The notes under the pieces: generated by a model | What the model saw: only the letters and a program-made list of their open reading frames with translations | Databases searched by the model: none | What the model was told of the DNA's origin: nothing | Program-made: the position numbers and the translations under genes | Assembly: GCA_003243455.1 (NCBI GenBank) | Contig: QFQS01000014.1 | Location: 1 to 33,313 of the forward strand | From: Cereibacter sphaeroides | GTDB taxonomy: Bacteria; Pseudomonadota; Alphaproteobacteria; Rhodobacterales; Rhodobacteraceae | Direction of reading: 5' to 3' | Length of the DNA: 33,313 nt | Shown: positions 26,331 through 33,269 of the stretch, in pieces | Position numbering within the stretch: the first letter of the stretch is position 1 | Layout: each line of letters starts with the position of its first letter

Positions 26331-27080
26331 ATGCAGAAGAAGCGACAACCAACTAAAGAATATTTGATTGATCATCCTCTTTGTTGCTACTGCAATGGCC
26401 GAAAGATTTCAGCAGAACGCGATCATGCCCCAGCGCGAGTCATCTTCAAAGGCAAGCAGGCCCCGGAAGATCATGATGAGTTTCCGGCTTGCCGTGATTG
26501 CAACGGCGCGGCCTCGTTGAGCGAACAGGTTGCAGCATTCTATTTCCGGGCGTTCGACCTTGAAAACTCACCTCTGGATGAGGTCGAGTTCAAGAAATTG
26601 ATTGATGCCTTGGTTAACAATGCTCCGAACGCCTTGCCCACAATCAATACGGATCGGCTGAGCCGTGAAGCGCAGATGCCTCCCGTAGCGAAGCGCTTCT
26701 TCGAGGTGTTCGCGCTCAAGATGCTTTATGCGATGCACTACAAGACGACCGGCAAACCCGCAGGTCCGCATCAGCGGCGTATCGCCACGTGGGCGCAGTC
26801 AGGAACTCCGGCAGCACAATCCATTAGGGAAAGCGCGAACGCATGGTTTGATAAGATGATCATCGGGCAGCGTCGAAACGTGGATCTAGGCAATCAATTC
26901 CGATACCAGATCGGCCATAACCCGGCTCATGGATACCTGGGCCTGCACATGTCATTCGGCGAGTCGTTCGTATTCTTTTGTGCCTTAGGTCCTGCGCGTG
27001 AGATGATCCGGCTAAAGCCCAAGCCTCCGCTGTGGACCAGCATCGCAGCGATGGGGAACGCGATCAAATCACGAAGATAG
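26331..27080 (+). CDS. HNH-type endonuclease-like protein
   Basis: 249 residues. The N-terminus has a zinc-ribbon HNH layout: C18-x2-C21 (CCYCNGRK), the catalytic-like D31-H32 (ERDHAPARVIF) and C54-x2-C57-N58 (CRDCNGAAS). The remaining 180 residues are mainly helical and match no domain I recognise. HNH enzymes cut DNA or RNA in restriction, phage-defence, homing or transposition. Its position next to FRG on a passenger island suggests defence, which is inference. The last 30 residues are hydrophobic and basic (MIRLKPKPPLWTSI). Confidence 0.78.
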   Translation: MQKKRQPTKEYLIDHPLCCYCNGRKISAERDHAPARVIFKGKQAPEDHDEFPACRDCNGAASLSEQVAAFYFRAFDLENSPLDEVEFKKLIDALVNNAPNALPTINTDRLSREAQMPPVAKRFFEVFALKMLYAMHYKTTGKPAGPHQRRIATWAQSGTPAAQSIRESANAWFDKMIIGQRRNVDLGNQFRYQIGHNPAHGYLGLHMSFGESFVFFCALGPAREMIRLKPKPPLWTSIAAMGNAIKSRR

Positions 27081-27361
27081 ATATCAAGATTCTCGCGCCT
27101 ACATTGAGCAATCCGCAATCCGCATTAGCATGCAGGATGCGTATCATCACGCCGACGATCCAGCATAAGCTGTTCTCAGGCTGACAAGCGAGTTCTAGTC
27201 GATTTCCCTTTTCCGCCATGCAGCGTTTCGACAGAATGTTAAATCGGTCATGGATCGGAACAGCAAAACGCCTCTTGACCGCGCGCGACACATAGCGCAA
27301 AAATATGTCCTGAGAGGCGGAGGCCAGCCCCCATAACCTCTTGAAATGCCGCCCTTTATGG

Positions 27362-27429
27362 GCAGCACGGGTGCGTACGGTGCATTACAAACGGCCTCGA
27401 GCCGTGCGTCCTTCCTTCGCAGCGGTTCA
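27362..27429 (+). repeat. Structured repeat, copy 2
   Basis: GCAGCACGG plus the core GTGCGTACGGTGCATTACAA (27371-27390) is identical to copy 1 over the 20-base core and matches 27 of 29 bases over the longer stretch. It is followed by ACGGC-CTCGA-GCCGT, GCGTC and an 8-bp hairpin CGCAGCGG-TTCAG-CCGCTGCG (27409-27429). Stem bases differ from copy 1 but pairing is kept. It lies 270 bp after the HNH gene and upstream of the coiled-coil gene. The stretch 27081-27566 shows no other feature. Confidence 0.65.
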
Positions 27430-27566
27430 GCCGCTGCGTCAGCATCGTGCCGGTAGGCGCGGGGCTCCCCCGAAGGGGGCTTGCACTGAGGCCTCTTGCA
27501 CATTGCTTGCGACCTCGGCCAAGATGGAGATGGCGGGCAGACCATCGCATCGAAGGAGCTATGGTT

Positions 27567-27896
27567 GTGCCAAAAATGACAGACAGAGAACGACTTGCGG
27601 ATCTGGAGGCGCGGGAGAGAAAACTCGCCCAGGAGGTGCTTGGCGCCCGCCGCGCTTTGCGCGGCAAATATGCATTGCTGGTGGAAGATCTCGCCGTCGA
27701 GCATCTGAGCGAGCGCGCCTTTCGCGACATTGTGGATCACGCAATTCGGATCGGCGGAGAAAGGGCAATGGACGCTCTGCGGAGCGCCATCGCCGAGCGC
27801 GGGAACAGCCCTCCCCCTCCCAAGCCAACCCGAAGGGTTGTCCCTGCAGCGAGCACGGCGGAGCCGCGCGCAGCTGGCCAGGGTCAGCCCGTCTGA
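27567..27896 (+). CDS. Small coiled-coil protein, possible conjugation accessory
   Basis: 109 residues if GTG at 27567-27569 is the start (GGAG eight bases upstream); an ATG at 27561 sits too close to that site and an ATG at 27576 is also possible. The first half is a charged coiled coil (TDRERLADLEARERKLAQEVLGARRALRGKY), then a helical VEHLSERAFRDIVDHAIRIGGERAMDALRSA and a Pro-rich tail. Proteins with this heptad-rich form are frequent beside relaxase genes in alphaproteobacterial plasmids, but no family can be named with certainty. It is the only plus-strand gene of the right-hand backbone. Confidence 0.6.
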   Translation: MPKMTDRERLADLEARERKLAQEVLGARRALRGKYALLVEDLAVEHLSERAFRDIVDHAIRIGGERAMDALRSAIAERGNSPPPPKPTRRVVPAASTAEPRAAGQGQPV

Positions 27897-27984
27897 GCCT
27901 GCATCGGCGCGCGACGGGCGCGGACGAAGGGCGCATTGCGCCTTTCGTCCGGGTCCACGAGCGCGTCGATCCTCTCCCTCGCGA

Positions 27985-28024
27985 CAAAAAAATGGGCGGC
28001 GGAGCCAGACGCTCCGCCGCCCAT
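27985..28024 (-). terminator. Rho-independent terminator of the minus-strand backbone genes
   Basis: A perfect 13-bp stem (CTCCGCCGCCCAT on one side), loop of seven, followed on the minus strand by seven T. It lies 18 bp after the stop of the first DUF2493 gene. Confidence 0.9.
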
Positions 28025-28042
28025 CTGCGTTTGGTCCTTGCC

Positions 28043-28981
28043 TTATCGCGCAGCTTCGCCACGATGCTGATCGGCGATCGCGAAGAAGTGCGCCGGGATG
28101 CGATGCTTGCGCACCTCCCGTGCGAGATGACTCTGAACACCTGACCCTTCGCACACCACTGCTTCGACCGGCCGCAACCCGATGAGTTGCTCGTTGCGCG
28201 CGAAACCGGCCCGGTTCCCCAGCTTGCGGTTGAGGGTGAATGGGATAATCTTGCATCCGCTGCGCGCGGCCCAAGCTGCCGCGATGGCATCGCACCCCTT
28301 GTCCTGGGCGGTGGTGGCGAGGATCATCGTGGGAATGCGCGCGCGAATATTATCCAGCGCACTGTAGAGCAAGCGGTGGTCCTCCCACATCTGCCCTCCC
28401 GAAAACAGGACGATCGGGCCCTGTGGCGCCTTCTGATCGATCTGACGCTTGCGACGGGCGGCGAGGAAATCAGTGGCCGCAATCACTGATGCGGTGCGCT
28501 TCGAGGATGTCAGCGATGCCCGCGGCGACGACCAGGGCTTGCCGGTTTCCGCGCGGAATGTCGCGGCGGCATAATCTCGCATGCAGGCGACCGCGTCCTG
28601 CGTCTCGTCGAGTGATTGGCAAAGTAGCTGCGCTTCCTCCAGCTCCACCGTGCCGACCTCGCTCCCGTCTGCCTGCTCGATAAGCCGCTTGACGTTTTGC
28701 GCAGCCTTGTCGGCCTGCCCTTCGATCTGACTGGCGACCCTGTGGAAGCTGTGCACAATCCCCCATGCGATCTGGTCGGCAATGCCCTCCAGCCGCGTAT
28801 CGCGCAGGACATCGAAGAGCGTACGGACGACCATTTCGGTCGCCTGCGCCACCGCCTCTGCGTCGGGCATTGGCGCGTCTGTCACATCCTCGCCCGCTAC
28901 GATGCGGTAGCGATCGGTAGTTTCCACAAAGGCGTCGGCGAATAGATCCAGGGCTGCGTCATGGCTGAGCATTTTGGTCAT
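28043..28981 (-). CDS. DUF2493 (SLOG-like) protein A
   Basis: 312 residues from the ATG at 28979-28981, with GGAGG five bases upstream; an ATG seven codons further up is weaker. N-terminal helical region (1-150) with LLCQSLDETQDAVACMRDYAA; C-terminal DUF2493 domain (about 187-312): PIVLFSGGQMWED, KGCDAIAAAWAARSG, FARNEQLIG, VVCEGSG. DUF2493 belongs to the SLOG nucleotide-binding superfamily proposed to sense nucleotide-derived signals. In sphingomonad and rhizobial plasmids such proteins accompany DUF736 and DUF6117 genes; no function has been shown. It is separated by 383 bp from the gene upstream. Confidence 0.87.
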   Translation of the reverse strand: MTKMLSHDAALDLFADAFVETTDRYRIVAGEDVTDAPMPDAEAVAQATEMVVRTLFDVLRDTRLEGIADQIAWGIVHSFHRVASQIEGQADKAAQNVKRLIEQADGSEVGTVELEEAQLLCQSLDETQDAVACMRDYAAATFRAETGKPWSSPRASLTSSKRTASVIAATDFLAARRKRQIDQKAPQGPIVLFSGGQMWEDHRLLYSALDNIRARIPTMILATTAQDKGCDAIAAAWAARSGCKIIPFTLNRKLGNRAGFARNEQLIGLRPVEAVVCEGSGVQSHLAREVRKHRIPAHFFAIADQHRGEAAR

Positions 28982-29082
28982 CGGAACCTCCTTCTTCTTC
29001 AAGAGGCTCCCCTCCCTGCACGGGCTCCGAGCGGCGGGGTCAAGGATCGCGAAGCGACCCCGAAGCGGCGCTGGGGGTCACG

Positions 29083-29144
29083 ATTTTCTTTGGCGGCACA
29101 CCATTCAGGCGATGGCGCGGGAGGACAGTCCCGCCAAAGAAAAT
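29083..29144. repeat. 14-bp inverted repeat in a hairpin-rich leader
   Basis: ATTTTCTTTGGCGG (29083-29096) and its exact complement CCGCCAAAGAAAAT (29131-29144) enclose 34 bp with an inner GCGGGA/TCCCGC hairpin. GACCCC/GGGGTC pairs lie nearer the DUF2493 gene (29057-29080). It sits in the 383-bp leader (28982-29364) of DUF2493 protein A, which has no gene of its own. Confidence 0.6.
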
Positions 29145-29296
29145 GGTGGGGCCCCGGCGTCCTTGAGGCCGACGCGGTCCCGTGCCAAAATAGGCAGTCG
29201 TTGAGAGAGAATTTTTCTTGAAGTGACCTCTCGACCTGGGGTCCCTTCCTTTCCGCCTGACTTGCCGGTGGGCGTTAGACCTCCCACGGTTCCGAA

Positions 29297-29336
29297 TGAA
29301 AAAAGGGACCGGCAGCGCAGTGCGCTACCGATCCCT
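29297..29336 (-). terminator. Terminator after the DUF6117 gene
   Basis: A long stem of about 14 bp with two mismatches (GGGATCGGTAGCGC with GCGCTGCCGGTCCC), followed on the minus strand by TTTTTT. It begins 29 bp after the DUF6117 stop. Confidence 0.8.
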
Positions 29337-29364
29337 TCAGATTAAGCCGCCGGCCCTCCCGCCC

Positions 29365-29580
29365 TCATGAAGGCGGAAGATAGGCGTCATAGGGGTTGCC
29401 CTCGGCTAAATGGCCAAAGGGTGTCATGACATAGGCGCTGCCGTCTCGACCTACGGCGCAGATGACGTATCGGGGCTCGCCAGTCGCCACGTCCTGACAT
29501 TCCATCAGCGCGAGATTTTGATCGGCTGCCGCGCGCAGGAGCGTCTTGAAATTGTCCCTGAGATAGTCCGGGATCGCCAT
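29365..29580 (-). CDS. DUF6117 family protein
   Basis: 71 residues from the ATG at 29578-29580, with GGAGG five bases upstream; GTG at 29584-29586 is the alternative. The pattern is DYLRDNFKTLLRAAADQNLALMECQDVATGEPRYVICAVGRDGSAYVMTPFGHLAEGNPYDAY: a small alpha/beta protein, without known activity, typical of alphaproteobacterial plasmids and integrative elements. It follows DUF2493 protein B by 12 bp and is probably co-transcribed with it. Confidence 0.85.
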   Translation of the reverse strand: MAIPDYLRDNFKTLLRAAADQNLALMECQDVATGEPRYVICAVGRDGSAYVMTPFGHLAEGNPYDAYLPPS

Positions 29581-29592
29581 ATCCACCTCCCG

Positions 29593-30603
29593 TCAATGAA
29601 CAGGGCGCCGACGGCTGAGTGCCATCGCTCCGGTATCGACACATTGATCGACCTTCCGGAACGCATGGATCGGAATGTCGGCCTGACGCAGGAGTTGATA
29701 GAGGTTCGCCTGGATGCCCGATCCCTCGCACAGCAGCGCCTCGACGGGCTTCAGGTCAAGGATTTTGCGGTTCCGGGTGAATGCTGTTTTGCGCCCCGAT
29801 CCGTAGAGACCGTAGACGACGACCGGAACCCCGATTTCAGGGCGCGCGGCCCAGGCCGCTGCGATCTGATCGACGCCGCGTCGCTGACCGGTGGTGACCA
29901 GCGTCATATGCGGGACCCGGACCTTGATCGCGTCGAGCCGATCCCAGATCTGTCTCCAGTCATGCCAGTCGGCGGGGCCAGTCACCACGACGATCGGCCC
30001 CTCGGGCATGTGCCTTTCTCGCGTCGCAAGTTGCCTGGCACGCAGGAAGTCCAGGGCCGCAATCTGGCTCGCGCTTGATGCCGAAGATGCTCTCGTCCCG
30101 CGCACCGGCGACCAGGGCCAGCCCGACTGGGCTCGGTACATTTCAGCGGCATAATCGCGCATGCATTCGATGGCCTGGCGCTGCTCTGCGGTCGACTGGC
30201 AAAGGAGTTGCTTCTCCTCAAGCGCTGTCGTGTATACTTCGCTAACGTCGGGGTTGCGGGCAAGATCGCCCACTTCCCTGGCGAGGCTATCTTCGCGCCG
30301 GTGGAGTTTTCCGGCGACAAAGTGGAAGCTGTTGACGAGGCCCCAGCCGATGTCGGCAGCGAGCGGCTCCAGCCGCGTTCCGGTGAAGAGATCGAAGATC
30401 GCGGCAATGATGCCCCCGCATTCCGCCTGAGCGGCGAACGGCTCAGGCATCTCATGCTCGCGAGGTTCCTCACCCGGTTCGACGATGGACAGGCTGAGCG
30501 GGTCGCCAAAGGCAGCCTGAAACTCGGGAGTGGCGGTCATCTGGGCGTATAGGGTCGGCAGGTCAGCGAAGCGATCAACGCTCGCGCGGAAATTCGTAGC
30601 CAT
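29593..30603 (-). CDS. DUF2493 (SLOG-like) protein B, paralogue of A
   Basis: 336 residues. Same architecture as protein A: helical N-terminus with LLCQSTAEQRQAIECMRDYAAEMYRA (A has LLCQSLDETQDAVACMRDYAAATFRA), then a DUF2493 domain (about 201-330) with GPIVVVTGPADWHD, RRGVDQIAAAWAARPE, FTRNRKILDLKPVEALLCEGSG. The two are clear but diverged paralogues, so duplication is old or both came with the element. ATG at 30601-30603 with GGAAG upstream. Role unknown; SLOG-family membership suggests nucleotide or nucleotide-derivative binding. Confidence 0.87.
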   Translation of the reverse strand: MATNFRASVDRFADLPTLYAQMTATPEFQAAFGDPLSLSIVEPGEEPREHEMPEPFAAQAECGGIIAAIFDLFTGTRLEPLAADIGWGLVNSFHFVAGKLHRREDSLAREVGDLARNPDVSEVYTTALEEKQLLCQSTAEQRQAIECMRDYAAEMYRAQSGWPWSPVRGTRASSASSASQIAALDFLRARQLATRERHMPEGPIVVVTGPADWHDWRQIWDRLDAIKVRVPHMTLVTTGQRRGVDQIAAAWAARPEIGVPVVVYGLYGSGRKTAFTRNRKILDLKPVEALLCEGSGIQANLYQLLRQADIPIHAFRKVDQCVDTGAMALSRRRPVH

Positions 30604-30643
30604 GGCACTTCCCTTTCATGATGAGGGAGATCAGGACGAGAAC

Positions 30644-30674
30644 AGGCCGGGAAAGCATGGTGCTTTCCCGGCCT
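30644..30674. terminator. Perfect 14-bp hairpin between DUF736 and DUF2493 B genes
   Basis: AGGCCGGGAAAGCA - TGG - TGCTTTCCCGGCCT. It lies 22 bp after the DUF736 stop (minus strand) but lacks a T-run, so it may be a terminator, attenuator or 3'-end stabiliser. Confidence 0.55.
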
Positions 30675-30695
30675 CGTGTTGCGGATTTGGATCGA

Positions 30696-31157
30696 TCAGT
30701 TGGGGAACTGCTCGTCATAATCCGAGTGCGTCATCAGCGCGCCGTCGGCGTCTGCGGTGCTTGCACCAAAGCCGCCGCCAGCCCCTTGGCCCTCGGTCGG
30801 CCGCTCGGGACTGTCCTGCGCAACGCCGAAGTCATCGCGCATCTCGGGCCTGCGCCAGGCGACTCGATAACCCTCGGCATCGGTGCCGAACAGGGCGATC
30901 GGCAGCGGCTCGTGGAGGCTCGGATCGTCGATGGAGCCTTGCAGGAAGCTCTCCCCGGTCTTTTTGGCGGTTGCTTCCCAAAGGGCACCGACCTGTACCC
31001 AGCGGCGGCCGACATTGAGGGCGACAACTTCGAAGACGGGTGCACGCTCATGCATGCTTTGCACCGGGCGCAAACCGACCAAGGGAAGGTCGATCGTGCG
31101 GGTGGCGATATGACCCTGCAGGCGACCCTTCACGGGCTTGATTTCACCGATATTCAT
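30696..31157 (-). CDS. DUF736 family protein
   Basis: 153 residues from the ATG at 31155-31157, with AGGAG eight bases upstream. It begins with the family signature MNIGEIKPVKGRLQGHIATRTIDLPLVGL, then FEVVALNVGRRWVQVGALWEATAKKTGESFLQGSIDDP and ALFGTDAEGYRVAWRRP; the last 40 residues are Gly/Asp-rich and disordered. DUF736 proteins are conserved on alphaproteobacterial conjugative plasmids and ICEs and resemble single-domain DNA-associated proteins, with no proven function. The gene-free 31158-31449 stretch upstream should hold its promoter, but no clear one was seen. Confidence 0.9.
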   Translation of the reverse strand: MNIGEIKPVKGRLQGHIATRTIDLPLVGLRPVQSMHERAPVFEVVALNVGRRWVQVGALWEATAKKTGESFLQGSIDDPSLHEPLPIALFGTDAEGYRVAWRRPEMRDDFGVAQDSPERPTEGQGAGGGFGASTADADGALMTHSDYDEQFPN

Positions 31158-31449
31158 GACTTCAACTCCTTGGATGATGCCACTCTCGACCATTCGAAAG
31201 CGACACCTTCCAAAATCCTCCTCCCCTCTGTTTCCTGCACTCTCGCCGCGCGCCGCCGTGTGAGCATCACGAGAGGACTGCGGCATCCACCACCGCTCCT
31301 GCGCTTTCACGTCGACGCGGCAGAGGGAAAGGAGGATATCTGCTGGGATTGGACACGTCGGGCGGAAAAGCGGAACGAGAAGGCTACCCAAGAAGGATGG
31401 ATGGACTTCGCATGGCTGCGCCTCAGCGTGGCGCCTCCCTGTCACGAAG

Positions 31450-32610
31450 TCAGGAGATCTGGATCTCTGGAAGGCCGAGCCAATCAGCCAGTGTCTGCAA
31501 TTCGACCAGCAGGCCGTCCCGCGTTTCATCCGGCGCCCCGGCTTCCATATGGATGGAGTGGACGATCAGCCGCCCGGCTTTCCGATCAGCCTTGAGGTCG
31601 GTGCGCGCGACGATCCGGTCTCCAAGAAGAAACGGCAGATCATAATAGCCATGGGTTCGCTTGACGGCTGGTGTGTAGATGCCGATCCGATAATGGAACT
31701 TGAAGAGCCGTTCCGTGCGCGATCGCTCCCATATCAGGGGATCGAAGGGCGACAGAAGCGCCGTAGATTTGATTCGAAGCGGTGCCCTCGCATCGCGGTG
31801 CAGGTAGGAAAGGCCGGATGCGCCTTCGATCCTCACTGGCAGGAGGACAGCCTCCTCCTGGAGATCAGAAATGGCATCGCGTGCCTCATCGGGCTTCAAT
31901 CGGAAATAGTCACGAAGCTCACTCGTCGTTGCGATGCCGAGCGATCTCGCCGACCGCTCGATAAGCGCACGCTGGGCAGCAGCGGGTTCTGGCGTCGGCA
32001 ACGCCAGAATGTCCGCCGGGATGACACGTTCGGTCAGATCATAGACCCGCTCGAATCCACCCCGGCGGGTCGCGGTCGTGACATGTCCTGACCAGAAGAG
32101 CCATTCGAGGATCTGCTTGGCTTCACCCCATTCCCACCAGCCGGCACGGCTGCGCCCTCCTTCGAAATCGCCCGCAGCCATCGGCCCGTCGGTGCGAATG
32201 CGGTCAAGAAGCGCCACCGCCTCCGCGCGCCGCTCGCCGGCGAAAATCCGCAGCCCCTTCCAGCCGGCTTCGCCACGGTCCGCCTTCGCCATGCGCCAGC
32301 GAAGCATCGGATGCAGGTCTAGCGGTAGGAGCGACGCCTCATGCGCCCAATACTCAAACAGGCGCCGCTTCGCGCGGGGTCCCCATGCGGCACGGTCCAG
32401 CCAATCGCGATCATAGGCCCCCATGCGCGAGAAAGCTGGCAGGTAATGAGCCCGGGCGAGCACATTCACGCTGTCGATCTGGTGGAGACCAAGCGCCGCT
32501 GTCGTTCTTACGAGGGCCGACTTTGTGGGAGCGCCAGGGCGCGCCTTCCCGAAGCCTTGGGCGGCGAGCGCGATGCGCCGCGCCTCGGAAAGGGATATCG
32601 TGTCAACCAT
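31450..32610 (-). CDS. ycaQ: Winged-helix DNA glycosylase, YcaQ/AlkX type (HTH_42 family)
   Basis: 386 residues, the usual length. The catalytic QxD motif of AlkX/YcaQ is visible as Q44-I45-D46 in LHQIDSVNVLARAHYLPAFSR (AlkZ enzymes have QxQ). Other family segments: LFEYWAHEASLLP, WWEWGEAKQILEWLFWSGHV (winged helix), LLSPFDPLIWERSRTERLFKFHYRIGIYTPAVKRTHGYYDLPFLLGDRIVARTDLK. YcaQ-type enzymes unhook DNA interstrand crosslinks and remove some alkylated bases. ATG at 32608-32610; the ribosome site is weak. It is a DNA-repair gene at the right of the element, possibly cargo. Confidence 0.9.
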   Translation of the reverse strand: MVDTISLSEARRIALAAQGFGKARPGAPTKSALVRTTAALGLHQIDSVNVLARAHYLPAFSRMGAYDRDWLDRAAWGPRAKRRLFEYWAHEASLLPLDLHPMLRWRMAKADRGEAGWKGLRIFAGERRAEAVALLDRIRTDGPMAAGDFEGGRSRAGWWEWGEAKQILEWLFWSGHVTTATRRGGFERVYDLTERVIPADILALPTPEPAAAQRALIERSARSLGIATTSELRDYFRLKPDEARDAISDLQEEAVLLPVRIEGASGLSYLHRDARAPLRIKSTALLSPFDPLIWERSRTERLFKFHYRIGIYTPAVKRTHGYYDLPFLLGDRIVARTDLKADRKAGRLIVHSIHMEAGAPDETRDGLLVELQTLADWLGLPEIQIS

Positions 32611-32710
32611 GAGCGACGAGACTTAGTCGACCAATGCGGCCGACTTCAACATTCTGAAATCGCTGATGCTGCCCGATCTGGGCACCCGTAGGAGGGTGAA
32701 GGAAAAAGGG

Positions 32711-32747
32711 ATTGAGCCGGCCAGGTCGCGATGGCTGGCTCAATCCC
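32711..32747 (-). terminator. Minus-strand terminator without an obvious gene
   Basis: GGGATTGAGCC-GCC...GGC-GGCTCAATCCC type stem of about 15 bp (plus coordinates 32709-32747), followed on the minus strand by TTTTT. No coding region on the minus strand ends before it. Confidence 0.6.
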
Positions 32748-32847
32748 CCGATGCTGCGCCTCGCCATGCCGGTCTTACCGGCGGCACCTCTCCAGATGAT
32801 GTTGTCGGCGCGACAGCAGCAGAGCATGGCTACGCTGGTCCGAGACC

Positions 32848-32875
32848 AAAAAAAAGGCCGATCCGAAGACCAGCC
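32848..32875 (-). terminator. Second minus-strand terminator without an obvious gene
   Basis: On the minus strand GGCTGGTC-TTCG-GATCGGCC, an 8-bp stem (two G-U pairs) with a stable UUCG loop, followed by eight T. Nothing coding is seen on the minus strand upstream of it (32876-33047). The whole 32611-33047 stretch has no gene I can support. Confidence 0.7.
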
Positions 32876-33047
32876 ATTTAGTTTTTAGGAGAGGATGCCT
32901 GAAAGGCACACCTCATATCCGCCGAATCCAGTTTTGCTGCAATTGCGAACGGGAAATTCATGATTGCAAAATATGCAGTTAGCACCAGACCCCCGCCTTC
33001 CGTAGCGTAATGATTCGAAGCTCATTGCCCAAAGATACTAATCCGCC

Positions 33048-33269
33048 TTGGCGGGAAGCAAAGCCGATCATATCGACCTCGCTATGAGTCGCCCGGATAT
33101 GAGCCTCGCCGTCGTCGGCGCCGTCCATGACAATAAGGATCGCAGCAACCGGCTGTTCGAGATCCAGTTGTGCGTTCCCGGCGAGCCGATCGATCTGGTC
33201 CCGGAGCCCGAAAATCCCTTTGACCCGTCTGCTATTGGACTGCCCGCGATAACTGGTCCAGTTGCGTAG
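33048..33269 (+). pseudogene. HIRAN-domain protein fragment
   Basis: 73 residues from TTG at 33048, or 61 from the ATG at 33084. The start of a HIRAN domain is clear: SLAVVGAVHDNKDRSNRLFEIQLCVPGEPIDLVPEPENPFDP. HIRAN domains (usually in DNA-repair helicases or as stand-alone proteins of alphaproteobacteria) bind 3' ends of single-stranded DNA. The family continues with about AIAVxSxxGxQIGYLTAERAP; here the frame stops at 33269 after DPSAIGLPAITGPVA. A different frame 33240-33313 weakly resembles the missing part (VQL..., ...GGR), suggesting a frameshift, but the window ends before this can be judged. Confidence 0.6.

Noticed and set aside
27195..28295. 366-codon minus-strand frame covering repeat copy 2 and the coiled-coil gene
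   Set aside because: Overlaps the terminator and the 3' part of the DUF2493 gene in another frame, and its composition is Arg/Ser/Cys-rich shadow-like.
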